Source: an uncultured Eubacteriales bacterium
Lineage (GTDB): Bacteria > Bacillota > Clostridia > Oscillospirales > CAG-272
Direction of reading: 5' to 3'
Length of the DNA: 9,958 nt
Assembly (NCBI GenBank): GCA_934446485.1
Contig: CAKSEM010000043.1
Span: forward strand, 1 to 9,958
Shown here: one piece after another, positions 1-6,943 of the stretch
Layout of the letters: each line of letters opens with the position of its first letter
How positions within the stretch are numbered: position 1 is the first letter of the stretch
Made by a program: the position numbers and the translations under genes
Notes under the pieces: generated by a model
Seen by the model: the letters and a program-made list of their open reading frames with translations, nothing else
What the model was told of the DNA's origin: nothing
Database searches by the model: none

Positions 1-103
1 AGCTTGGTAATTATTTACATTTATTTCATATCTTTTCTTTCCGCGTCCGAATAGTCGATAGACTGCGTATCGGAAGGAATCGTTTTTTTGTCAATAATAA
101 TAT

Positions 104-133
104 TTGCGCAACGGCACACAGTTCGTGTATAAT
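104..133 (+). promoter_or_regulatory. Probable promoter of the amidohydrolase-PHP operon
   Basis: A perfect -10 box TATAAT lies at 128-133. The best -35 candidate is TTGCGC at 104-109, which matches the consensus only in its first three bases, with an 18-base spacer. Transcription would begin near 140, leaving about 30 bases before the ATG at 170. The position of the -10 box argues against the in-frame TTG codon at 104 as a translation start. The -10 call is firm; the -35 is weak. Confidence 0.6.
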
Positions 134-169
134 ATCCGTAGTTATACTGTTTCGGAGGATTCCACACGC

Positions 170-976
170 ATGGTGATAGACTTTCATACACACGCATTTC
201 CCGACGCTCTTGCCGCACGTGCGGTCACGCAGCTTGCGGAACCGATCGGGCTGATACCGCAGACTGACGGCACCGTATCAGGTCTGCTGTCGGCAATGGA
301 TCGCTGGAAAGTAGATCTGTCGATCATATGCAATATAGCGACAAAGGCTCACCAGACCGACAACGTAATTAAATTTGCCTCCGACACCGCAAGCGCACAA
401 CCGCGTCTGCATCCGCTCGGATCGGTACATCCGCTCTGTCCGGACATAAATGCGGCAATACAACACATAAAGAACGCCGGGCTTCGCGGCATCAAAATTC
501 ATCCCGATTTTATGGGATACGATATCGACGACCCGATATTTGGCGGAATATTCGACGGTGCCGCCGAGTCGGGACTCTTCGTCGTAACACACGCCGGTAT
601 CGATGCAGGATATCCGAAACACGTACACGCGACACCAGCCATGCTGAAACGTGTGATCAGGCGTCATCCGAAGCTGAAACTCGTCGCCGCTCACTTCGGC
701 GGAAATCTGATGTGGGATGACGTACTCGACGAGCTATGCGGTGAAGACATCTGGTTCGACACCTCCCTTGCCTGCGCGGAGGGAGCGGATCCGTCCCCTC
801 TGCGCCGCATAATCCTTTCGCACGACTCGGAGAAAATCCTGTTCGGGAGCGACGCACCGTGGTGTGCAGCTGACGACAACATACGTTATCTCGAATCGTT
901 CGGACTTCCGGGCGAAATGTATGACAGAATATTTGAATCTAATGCAGTACGGCTGCTCGAAGGCAGGTGCGACTGA
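170..976 (+). CDS. Amidohydrolase-2 family metal-dependent hydrolase
   Basis: A 268-residue protein of the amidohydrolase-2 / COG2159 group of TIM-barrel metal hydrolases (relatives of aminocarboxymuconate-semialdehyde decarboxylase and similar enzymes). Visible metal and active-site motifs, in order: DFHTHAF with H6 and H8 at the extreme N-terminus, GIKIHP with H111, VTHAG with H141, AAHFGG with H175, and FGSDAPW with D228. This is the full expected set and the length is normal, so the protein looks intact and active. There is no signal peptide, so it should be cytoplasmic. The ATG at 170 is chosen because CGGAGGA lies at 153-159, the HxH strand normally sits at the very start in this family, and a -10 box lies between 170 and the earlier TTG. 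The stop overlaps the next gene by one base (TGATG). The substrate cannot be deduced: members hydrolyse or decarboxylate many small cyclic or amide compounds. Confidence 0.88.
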   Translation: MVIDFHTHAFPDALAARAVTQLAEPIGLIPQTDGTVSGLLSAMDRWKVDLSIICNIATKAHQTDNVIKFASDTASAQPRLHPLGSVHPLCPDINAAIQHIKNAGLRGIKIHPDFMGYDIDDPIFGGIFDGAAESGLFVVTHAGIDAGYPKHVHATPAMLKRVIRRHPKLKLVAAHFGGNLMWDDVLDELCGEDIWFDTSLACAEGADPSPLRRIILSHDSEKILFGSDAPWCAADDNIRYLESFGLPGEMYDRIFESNAVRLLEGRCD

Positions 977-1884
977 TGTACACCGGCAAAACCCGCGAGA
1001 TATATACAACCGCGAACCGCCCAATCAAAAGTGTGGATCTTCATCTCCACTCCGTCCATTCGGACGGAACCGACACCGTTCCCGCCCTGCTCGATGCTGC
1101 AGAGCACGCCGGAATCGACCTGCTCTCTCTTACGGATCACGACAACATCGACGGATGCTCGGAGATCGCACAACTCATCGGCAGCACGCAACTCACATTC
1201 ACACCGGGAATTGAGTTCTCGTGTCGGGATTCTGTCGGACGCTGCCACATACTCGGCTACGCATTCAGTCTCGGCAGTTCACCGGTTGCAGACTGTGCAA
1301 ATGAACGTCGGCAGCTTCGCCGAAGCAAAACACTCTCCAGACTCAGATATATCAAAGATAACTTAGGTTTTGAACCGACGGAAGAGGAATTCTCCGCACT
1401 TATGAGTCTGCCGTGCCCTGGAAAACCGCATATAGCACGCCTTCTCGCAGATCACGGATATGCCGATTCAATCGCCGATGCAATAGACAGATACATTTCG
1501 CACATACCGGATTCTGATGCGTTATCGCCCGAACGCGCCGTCGAGATCATTCTTGCATCCGGCGGAATACCCGTGCTTGCGCACGGAATTCTCGGCGGCG
1601 GTGGAGATCGCTTGACCGAAGAAGAGCTCGACTCGCGTGTGCGGAGATTGACCGATGCGGGGCTTCAGGGGATGGAATGCTTCTACTCCGGATATACGCC
1701 GCAGCTTGAAGCTCTTTCAATGCGGATCGCCGAGCATTACTCACTGATGCCGACCGCCGGCAGCGATTATCACGGCAGCATAAAGCCGATTCCAATCGGA
1801 AAGGTTTCCAAGCGAAGCACGGACGATCTACGGCAATATCTCGAACCGATAATATCGCGCATCATGGACAGTGCAAAACCATAG
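976..1884 (+). CDS. PHP-domain phosphoesterase (COG0613, YciV/RNase AM-like)
   Basis: A 302-residue PHP-superfamily protein. The N-terminal PHP signature is complete: DLHLHSVHSDG (H23, H25, H28), LTDHDNIDG (D54, H55, D56), PGIEFS (E80) and CHILGY (H91). Later metal ligands are KPHIARLL (H152), PVLAHG (H203) and GSDYHG (D264, H266). The order and the inserted helical segment around 110-200 match the COG0613 family. Characterised members are 3',5'-nucleotide bisphosphate phosphatases and RNase AM, a 5'-3' exonuclease that trims ribosomal RNA 5' ends. The ATG at 976 overlaps the TGA of the amidohydrolase gene, implying translational coupling. An in-frame GTG at 967 is the alternative start, and a weak AGG-type ribosome site lies at 965-967. 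The first ~18 residues precede the PHP core. Family assignment is firm; the exact substrate (nucleotide, RNA end, or a sugar phosphate) is open. Confidence 0.88.
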   Translation: MYTGKTREIYTTANRPIKSVDLHLHSVHSDGTDTVPALLDAAEHAGIDLLSLTDHDNIDGCSEIAQLIGSTQLTFTPGIEFSCRDSVGRCHILGYAFSLGSSPVADCANERRQLRRSKTLSRLRYIKDNLGFEPTEEEFSALMSLPCPGKPHIARLLADHGYADSIADAIDRYISHIPDSDALSPERAVEIILASGGIPVLAHGILGGGGDRLTEEELDSRVRRLTDAGLQGMECFYSGYTPQLEALSMRIAEHYSLMPTAGSDYHGSIKPIPIGKVSKRSTDDLRQYLEPIISRIMDSAKP

Positions 1885-2120
1885 CTTGTGGATATGCCGA
1901 AAAATTGAGCATTCTCAGATAAATGCCAATAAACGGCAGACATCCGCGGAGCTTAACGAATCTTTCACTCATTCTCCGTCCTGCCGTGAGCTGAAAACAC
2001 CGCCCTTTGTTAAAATTCTGCGCCGCAATGTCGTCTGCGGACAACTTGCCTTGCCTAAAAGTGAAATCATAGTTTTTGTCTTGACAGCTCCGCAGGCATT
2101 GCCGACACTTTATGATATCA
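1885..2120. other. Non-coding stretch with nested complementary segments
   Basis: About 235 bases between convergent genes with no recognisable gene. Several complementary pairs nest in order: GCGGAGCT 1946-1953 with AGCTCCGC 2086-2093, TTTCACT 1963-1969 with AGTGAAA 2060-2066, and CCGCA 2023-2027 with TGCGG 2036-2040. On the 5' side, GGAT/ATCC (1891-1894 with 1942-1945) and TGCCG/CGGCA (1896-1900 with 1934-1938) enclose a small TGAG/CTCA hairpin (1906-1917). The stretch stays open in one frame on each strand, but neither frame shows a ribosome site or familiar protein. It could be a structured RNA, a folded 3' untranslated region, or a copy of an interspersed repeat. It matches no RNA family that I recognise. 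Confidence 0.4.
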
Positions 2121-2158
2121 GCAAGACCGACCGTGCATTTCTGCACGGTCGGTCTTGC
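2121..2158. terminator. 17-bp hairpin between convergent operons
   Basis: A perfect 17-base-pair stem, 2121-2137 with 2142-2158, with a four-base TTTC loop. It lies 32 bases past the stop of nfnB (minus strand) and about 240 bases past the stop of the PHP gene (plus strand), so it could stop transcription from both sides. Neither side carries a good T tract (GCTTAATC on the plus strand, TGATATC on the minus strand), so intrinsic termination is plausible rather than certain. Confidence 0.6.
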
Positions 2159-2190
2159 GCTTAATCTCGGCAGAATCCTCAAATCCCGCC

Positions 2191-3579
2191 TTATTTTTTG
2201 TTCTTTATATATTGATCGATTGACGCTGCCGCAGTTTTACCGGCACCCATCGCAAGGATTACGGTTGCAGCACCGGTTACGGCGTCGCCGCCCGCAAAGA
2301 CGCCCGCGCGCGTCGTGGCCCCGCCTTCATCTACGGTGATCTCACCGCGGCGACCGACCGACAGTTCGGCGGTCGTCGATTTGATCAGCGGATTCGGTGA
2401 CGTTCCCACCGCAACGATAACCGCATCGACGTCGAGGATGAACTCCTGACCGTCAACCGGAATCGGTCGGCGTCTGCCGCCAGCATCAGGTTCTCCGAGC
2501 TCCATCATGGCGCATCTGATACCCGAAACGAAGCCGTCTTCATTCGAGAGTATTTCAACAGGGTTCGACAGAAGTCTGAAATCGACTCCCTCCTCCTTAG
2601 CGTGCTCAACCTCCTCCGCTCTCGCAGGAAGTTCGTTTTCGGATCTGCGGTAAACGATATACACCTTTTCGGCACCCAAGCGCAGTGCGCATCTTGCAGC
2701 ATCCATAGCAACATTTCCGCCGCCCACAACAGCGACGCGTTCGGCACGCATTATCGGTGTATCGGCATCGTCGCGATATGCCTTCATCAGGTTTGCCCGC
2801 GTCAGGAATTCATTTGCCGAATAGACTCCGTTCAGGCATTCGCCCGGCACTCCGAGGAATCGCGGAAGCCCCGCACCCGTGCCGATAAACACAGCCTCAT
2901 AACCGTCGTCCATCAGGTCATCCACGGAAAGAGTACGTCCGATGACCGTGTTGGTTTCAAACTTGACTCCGAGAGCGCGCAGGTTGTCAATTTCGGAGGC
3001 AACTATGGACTTTGGAAGTCTGAATTCCGGTATACCGTACACAAGTACTCCGCCCGGCGTGTGAAGTGCCTCGAAGACCGTAACATCGTATCCGAGTCTG
3101 GCAAGATCGCCGGCGCACGTGAGCCCCGCGGGACCCGATCCTGCGATTGCAACACGGTGTCCGTTCGGTTCCGCGCCGCAAATCTCAGATGCACCGCTCT
3201 CACGTTTACGGTCGGCAACGAAGCGCTCAAGCCTCCCGATGCCGACCGGCTCACCCTTGATCCCGCGCACGCAGCGCGACTCGCACTGCGACTCCTGCGG
3301 GCAAACACGTCCGCACACCGCGGGAAGCGAGCTTGAACGCGATATCACATCATATGCTCCGTCAAAATCACCGTCAGCCGTCAGTTTCACGAATGACGGT
3401 ATATCTATCTTAACCGGACATCCTTCAACACATTTCGGATTCTTGCAGGAGAGGCATCGAGCAGCCTCGCTGCGCGCCGTCTCATCATCGTATCCGAGCG
3501 CAACCTCAAAAAAATTTCCGCGCCTTACTTCCGGTGTCTGAGACGGCATCTCATGCTTTTTCGGATCCATATTAGCCAC
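2191..3579 (-). CDS. nfnB: NADH-dependent reduced ferredoxin:NADP+ oxidoreductase, large subunit NfnB
   Basis: The 462-residue flavoprotein subunit of the electron-bifurcating NfnAB complex, which couples NADH and reduced ferredoxin oxidation to NADP+ reduction in the cytoplasm of anaerobes. Often mis-annotated as glutamate synthase small subunit (gltA/gltD), its close homologue. The N-terminal ferredoxin-like part has C42, C45, C50, C54 and C89, C93, C99, C103 for two [4Fe-4S] clusters. The FAD Rossmann motif GSGPAGL is at 147-153, the NAD(P)H motif GGGNVAMDAAR at 286-296 followed by YRRSENELPAR, and the flavin-closing GGDAVTGAATVILAMGAGK is at 430-448. The GTG at 3579 is preferred: GAGGAGG at 3590-3596 sits 10 bases upstream, and it yields the N-terminus MANMDPKK, typical of the family. 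The ATG at 3570 is the alternative. It starts two bases after the nfnA stop, so the pair is co-translated. The adjacent nfnA distinguishes it from a glutamate synthase subunit. Confidence 0.93.
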   Translation of the reverse strand: MANMDPKKHEMPSQTPEVRRGNFFEVALGYDDETARSEAARCLSCKNPKCVEGCPVKIDIPSFVKLTADGDFDGAYDVISRSSSLPAVCGRVCPQESQCESRCVRGIKGEPVGIGRLERFVADRKRESGASEICGAEPNGHRVAIAGSGPAGLTCAGDLARLGYDVTVFEALHTPGGVLVYGIPEFRLPKSIVASEIDNLRALGVKFETNTVIGRTLSVDDLMDDGYEAVFIGTGAGLPRFLGVPGECLNGVYSANEFLTRANLMKAYRDDADTPIMRAERVAVVGGGNVAMDAARCALRLGAEKVYIVYRRSENELPARAEEVEHAKEEGVDFRLLSNPVEILSNEDGFVSGIRCAMMELGEPDAGGRRRPIPVDGQEFILDVDAVIVAVGTSPNPLIKSTTAELSVGRRGEITVDEGGATTRAGVFAGGDAVTGAATVILAMGAGKTAAASIDQYIKNKK

Positions 3580-3581
3580 TG

Positions 3582-4424
3582 TCAGCGCACCTCCTCGCCG
3601 AAAAGATTGCACACATGCTCCATCGCCCTGTGTTCGGCATCGCGATACATCGACGAGCGCTTCATCGCCTCATCGAAATCCACAAGATGCCCGTCAAATT
3701 CGGGGCCGTCAACACAGGCAAATTTGACCTCACCGCCGACGGTGAGGCGGCATCCGCCGCACATTCCGGTTCCGTCTATCATAATTGGGTTCATGCTGAC
3801 AACCGTATGTATGCCGAACTCGCGCGTCAGCTTTGACACAAACTTCATCATAACGAGCGGTCCGATAGCTATGACCTCATCGTACTGCCGTCCGCCCTCA
3901 ATGAGTGCACGTAGCGCATCGGTCACGAGACCGCGCTCGCCGAAGCTGCCGTCATCCGTCATAATACGCAGCTCACGGCTGACCGAACGAAATTCCTTTT
4001 CAAGGATCACGAGCTCGCGGTTTCTGAACCCGATAATGCTGTCCACCTCACACCCGAGGGACGAGAGCTTCTTAGCAACGGGATAAGCTATCGCACATCC
4101 GACTCCGCCGCCGACAACGGCAACTCTGCGGAGTCCCGCAGTCTCGGTCGGACGGCCGAGCGGTCCTACGAAGTCGGAAATATACTCTCCAGCCTCAAGC
4201 CGATCGAGCTTCTTAGTCGTGGCACCGACTATCTGGTATATCACAGTGACCGTACCCGCGTCGCGATCATAGTCAGCGACGGTAAGGGGTATACGTTCAC
4301 CCTCGGCATCAACTCTCAGTATGATAAACTGACCCGCCTCTGCCTTTGCGGCGACCCTCGGTGCATCGATCTTCATCATCGATACGGTAGGGTTCAGGCG
4401 TTCCTTATAAACTATTCTGTACAT
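3582..4424 (-). CDS. nfnA: NADH-dependent reduced ferredoxin:NADP+ oxidoreductase, small subunit NfnA
   Basis: A 280-residue PyrK/ferredoxin-NADP reductase-like protein, often annotated as sulfide/dihydroorotate dehydrogenase-type FAD/NAD-binding protein. Residues 1-95 form the flavin-binding beta barrel, with the FAD-contact segment RIPLTVADYD at 44-53. The nucleotide-binding Rossmann part starts at VAVVGGGVGCA (101-111), and AIGPLVMMK is at 186-194. The C-terminal cluster-binding segment reads IDGTGMCGGC then FACVDGPEFDGH, giving C222, C225 and C237 plus D217, the usual ligand pattern for the [2Fe-2S] centre of NfnA. It is the first gene of the two-gene minus-strand operon and ends two bases before the GTG of nfnB. 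GGAGAGG at 4434-4440 is the ribosome site, nine bases before the ATG. NADH bifurcation occurs at the NfnB flavin, while NfnA carries the NAD(H) side. No anomaly seen. Confidence 0.92.
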   Translation of the reverse strand: MYRIVYKERLNPTVSMMKIDAPRVAAKAEAGQFIILRVDAEGERIPLTVADYDRDAGTVTVIYQIVGATTKKLDRLEAGEYISDFVGPLGRPTETAGLRRVAVVGGGVGCAIAYPVAKKLSSLGCEVDSIIGFRNRELVILEKEFRSVSRELRIMTDDGSFGERGLVTDALRALIEGGRQYDEVIAIGPLVMMKFVSKLTREFGIHTVVSMNPIMIDGTGMCGGCRLTVGGEVKFACVDGPEFDGHLVDFDEAMKRSSMYRDAEHRAMEHVCNLFGEEVR

Positions 4425-4460
4425 TCGATCCTACCTCTCCGCGCTTGCGGTAATAGATAT

Positions 4461-4489
4461 ATTATATCAAATTGAAGTCCCATTGTAAA
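4461..4489 (-). promoter_or_regulatory. Promoter of nfnAB
   Basis: On the minus strand, TTTACA (4489-4484) is followed by a 17-base spacer and a perfect TATAAT (4466-4461). This is a near-consensus housekeeping promoter. Transcription should start near 4454, about 30 bases before the nfnA ATG at 4424. Confidence 0.8.
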
Positions 4490-4491
4490 TA

Positions 4492-4544
4492 CGGAGAGCG
4501 AGAAAAAACGCACTGCCGTCAAACAATTTTATATTTGCTCTCCG
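4492..4544. repeat. 8-bp inverted repeat between divergent promoters
   Basis: CGGAGAGC at 4492-4499 and GCTCTCCG at 4537-4544 are perfect inverted copies separated by 37 bases. The left arm lies three bases upstream of the nfnAB -35 box (4484-4489), and the right arm lies 31 bases upstream of the GH27 -35 box. The placement suggests a two-site operator, but no regulator gene is in the window. Confidence 0.35.
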
Positions 4545-4552
4545 ATAAAATA

Positions 4553-4563
4553 CAGACTGTCTG
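4553..4563. promoter_or_regulatory. Possible operator palindrome upstream of the GH27 operon
   Basis: CAGAC-T-GTCTG is a perfect 11-base palindrome ending 12 bases upstream of the GH27 -35 box. That is a usual position for an activator site. It is short enough to occur by chance, so the call rests on position only. Confidence 0.25.
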
Positions 4564-4575
4564 CACAAATACCCA

Positions 4576-4604
4576 TTGACTTCACGTGTTCGGTATGGTA
4601 ATAT
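4576..4604 (+). promoter_or_regulatory. Promoter of the GH27 operon
   Basis: TTGACT (4576-4581), a 17-base spacer and TAATAT (4599-4604), with TGG directly before it giving an extended -10 element. Transcription should start near 4611. GAAAGGA at 4629-4635 is the ribosome site, seven bases before the ATG at 4643. The leader is about 30 bases and too short for a riboswitch. Confidence 0.78.
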
Positions 4605-4642
4605 AGTTTTCGGAAATAAAACCGCTTTGAAAGGATACGTTT

Positions 4643-5770
4643 ATGTTTATCACAAAACCGCCAATGGGGTGGAACTCCTGGAACACATTCGGCAGTGAAA
4701 TCAACGAACAGGTCATTCGTGAAAGTGCCGAGGCTCTGATCTCCACCGGACTTCGCGATGCCGGCTACGAGTATGTTGTAATCGACGACTGCTGGTCAAA
4801 GCGAGAGCGCGACGAAAACGGCCGCATAGTCGAGGATCCCGAAAGGTTTCCGAACGGGATCCGTGCTCTCTCCGATTACATACACTCTCTCGGACTCAAG
4901 TTCGGTATGTACTCCTGCGCCGGGCTTCGCACCTGTGCAGGGTACCCCGCAAGTTTTGACCGTGAATTCACCGACGCCGAAACCTTCGCTGAATTCGGTG
5001 CAGACTTCCTGAAGTACGACTTCTGCTTCTTCCCGCATGACAGAAAGGGACGTCACTACTACAGCCGCATGGGAATGGCTCTGAGGGCTTGTGGGCGCGA
5101 CATACTCTTCTCTGCCTGCAACTGGGGCTCGGATAATGTCGAAAGATGGATACGCTCAACAGGTGCGGATATGTACCGCTCCACCGGAGATATCGGCGAA
5201 CGCTTCAGTTCGATCCGCGATATCGCGACGAGCCAGTTTGATCTTCTGAGATACTCCGCTCCCGGATGCTACAACGATCTTGATATGCTCGTATGCGGCA
5301 TGGACGGCATAGGGAATGTCGGACATCCCGGACTTTGCGGAGACACGGAATACAAGACGCATTTTGCACTCTGGTGCATGGCATCGTCGCCGCTTATGCT
5401 CGGCTCGGATCTGCGACGCCTCCGCCCCGAAACGCTGAAACTCGTCACCAACCCCGATCTGCTCCGCATCGACGCAGATCCGGAGTGCCGCCCGCCGATC
5501 GTTATTAAGACGAAGGGTGACCTCACACCGACGCTCTTCAAGCATCTTTCGAATCACGAATTTGCAATCGGTTTCTTCAACCTTGCCGATGACGAGGGCG
5601 AGGCTGATCTTCGTCCGTGGGACATGGGCTTCCCGACCGATGCCGGTTTTTCGCTCAATCTTCGTGAGGTATTCACGGGAGAGACCTACAGCGGCGTGAA
5701 TGACTACATCAGCTTCAAACTTCAGCCCCACGACTGCAAGGTATTCCTCGGGCATTACTGCGCCGAGTGA
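4643..5770 (+). CDS. GH27 family glycosidase, probable alpha-galactosidase (copy 1)
   Basis: A 375-residue glycoside hydrolase family 27 enzyme, the family of alpha-galactosidases, alpha-N-acetylgalactosaminidases and beta-L-arabinopyranosidases, which retain anomeric configuration. The barrel opens with PPMGWNSWNTFG (6-17), followed by the substrate-binding aspartate pair VIDDCW (D48, D49). The nucleophile is D126 in LKYDFC and the proposed acid/base is D183 in STGDI. CNWG (159-162) and YNDLDML (210-216) also match the barrel. The C-terminal ~100 residues form the usual small beta domain. There is no signal peptide, so it acts in the cytoplasm on imported oligosaccharides. The residue after the nucleophile is F127, where most relatives have N or G, and YNDLD replaces the usual NDPD. 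It is first in the operon, 33 bases before a paralogue with collinear motifs. Alpha-galactosidase is the likeliest activity, but the substrate is not proven. Confidence 0.9.
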   Translation: MFITKPPMGWNSWNTFGSEINEQVIRESAEALISTGLRDAGYEYVVIDDCWSKRERDENGRIVEDPERFPNGIRALSDYIHSLGLKFGMYSCAGLRTCAGYPASFDREFTDAETFAEFGADFLKYDFCFFPHDRKGRHYYSRMGMALRACGRDILFSACNWGSDNVERWIRSTGADMYRSTGDIGERFSSIRDIATSQFDLLRYSAPGCYNDLDMLVCGMDGIGNVGHPGLCGDTEYKTHFALWCMASSPLMLGSDLRRLRPETLKLVTNPDLLRIDADPECRPPIVIKTKGDLTPTLFKHLSNHEFAIGFFNLADDEGEADLRPWDMGFPTDAGFSLNLREVFTGETYSGVNDYISFKLQPHDCKVFLGHYCAE

Positions 5771-5803
5771 TCTCACACAGAGCTACAGAAAGGATAAGAA
5801 CAT

Positions 5804-6943
5804 ATGATAGTTAAGACTCCGCCAATGGGCTTTAATACATGGAACACCTTCGGCGAGAACATAAACGAAGCTCTCATCATGGAAACCGCCGATGCTATGG
5901 TTGAGCGCGGACTTCGCGACGCCGGTTATGAGTATGTCGTAATCGACGACTGCTGGTCCTCAAAGCAGCGCGATGCCGACGGCAACCTCGTTGCCGATCC
6001 CGTAAAGTTTCCGCACGGAATCAAGTATCTTGCGGACTATGTGCACTCCAAAGGACTCAAAATGGGCATCTATTCCTGCTGCGGTCCCCTTACGTGCGCA
6101 GGCTACCCCGGAAGCCTCGATCACGAATATCAGGATGCAAAGCTCTTTGCCTCATGGGGTATCGATTTTCTGAAATACGACTGGTGCTACCACCCGAGAA
6201 ATATGCAGGGCTGGACGCTCTACAACCGTATGCGCATGGCACTCAATGCGACAGGGCGCGACATACTCTTCTCGATCTGCAACTGGGGAGAAGAGGACAC
6301 CCTCTCATGGGCGCGTGCGGTCGGCGGCGACATGTATCGCTCCACATGCGACATCAGCGACGACTTCAAAATAGTCGAAACGCTCTTCAATGAACAAAAG
6401 AACAATATGTGTCTCTCCGGCCCCTCTTGCTACAACGATCCGGATATGCTCATCTGCGGCATGTACGGCAAAGGCAATGTCTCCGTAACCGGAGGCTGCA
6501 CCGACGACGAGTACAAGACGCATTTTGCAATGTGGTGTATGTTCTCGGCACCGCTCATGCTCGGCTGCGATGTGCGCAATATGTCCGAAGAGACGCTCAA
6601 GCTCATAACGAACCGTGAGCTCATCGCGATCGATCAGGATCCCGAGGTTCGCCCGCCGGTCGTATCTTATTCTATAAATGAAGACAAGAGCCCCGTCATG
6701 ATGAAGCATCTGAAGGACGGAGAGTACGCCTTCTCACTGTCGAATCTGACTGATAGCAAATCGGAATACATCCAGTTCTGGCTTCCTGACATCGGCCTGT
6801 CGGTAAACGACGGATACGGCTTCCGCCTATATGATACGGACAACGGTGAAGAGCTCGGTGTATTTACCGATGTCGTCTCATACCCCGTAATTGAACCGCA
6901 CGCAACAAAGGTTCTGCGCGGACGGCTCGAAAAGCTGAAATGA
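5804..6943 (+). CDS. GH27 family glycosidase, probable alpha-galactosidase (copy 2)
   Basis: A 379-residue paralogue of the preceding enzyme. It aligns without visible gaps through about residue 260 and diverges more in the C-terminal beta domain. Motifs fall at identical positions: PPMGFNTWNTFG (6-17), VIDDCW (D48, D49), nucleophile D126 in LKYDWC, acid/base D183 in STCDI, CNWG (159-162) and the canonical NDPDML (211-216). W127 follows the nucleophile where copy 1 has F. The segment after it is YHPRN here and FFPHD in copy 1, and the loop at 222-232 also differs, so the two may have different preferences for the aglycone or for a sugar substituent. No signal peptide. AGAAAGGA at 5787-5794 gives the ribosome site, nine bases before the ATG. 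The stop TGA overlaps the ATG of the next gene (ATGA). The pair probably arose by tandem duplication and is old, since the copies look only about half identical by eye. Confidence 0.9.
   Translation: MIVKTPPMGFNTWNTFGENINEALIMETADAMVERGLRDAGYEYVVIDDCWSSKQRDADGNLVADPVKFPHGIKYLADYVHSKGLKMGIYSCCGPLTCAGYPGSLDHEYQDAKLFASWGIDFLKYDWCYHPRNMQGWTLYNRMRMALNATGRDILFSICNWGEEDTLSWARAVGGDMYRSTCDISDDFKIVETLFNEQKNNMCLSGPSCYNDPDMLICGMYGKGNVSVTGGCTDDEYKTHFAMWCMFSAPLMLGCDVRNMSEETLKLITNRELIAIDQDPEVRPPVVSYSINEDKSPVMMKHLKDGEYAFSLSNLTDSKSEYIQFWLPDIGLSVNDGYGFRLYDTDNGEELGVFTDVVSYPVIEPHATKVLRGRLEKLK

Noticed and set aside
2081..2116. TTGACA at 2081-2086 followed by TATGAT at 2111-2116 as a plus-strand promoter
   Set aside because: The spacer is 24 bases, too long for a sigma-70 promoter, and the product would be only the terminator hairpin.
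1862..2182. Open frames on both strands of the intergenic stretch (plus 1871-2164, minus 1862-2182)
   Set aside because: Neither has a ribosome site, both run into the terminator hairpin, and neither translation resembles a known protein. Treated as non-coding, with the double openness noted.
2602..3336. 244-codon open frame on the plus strand
   Set aside because: It lies wholly antisense to nfnB, whose motifs are complete. Its translation has no family features, and it arises from the codon composition of nfnB.
2191..3579. Glutamate synthase small subunit instead of NfnB
   Set aside because: The homology is shared, but the gene follows an NfnA-type gene by two bases and no glutamate synthase large subunit is nearby, so the NfnAB complex is the better reading.
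5156..5776. 206-codon open frame on the minus strand
   Set aside because: Antisense to the first GH27 gene. A similar antisense frame occurs in the second copy (6305-6709), as expected from shared codon patterns in paralogues rather than a real gene.
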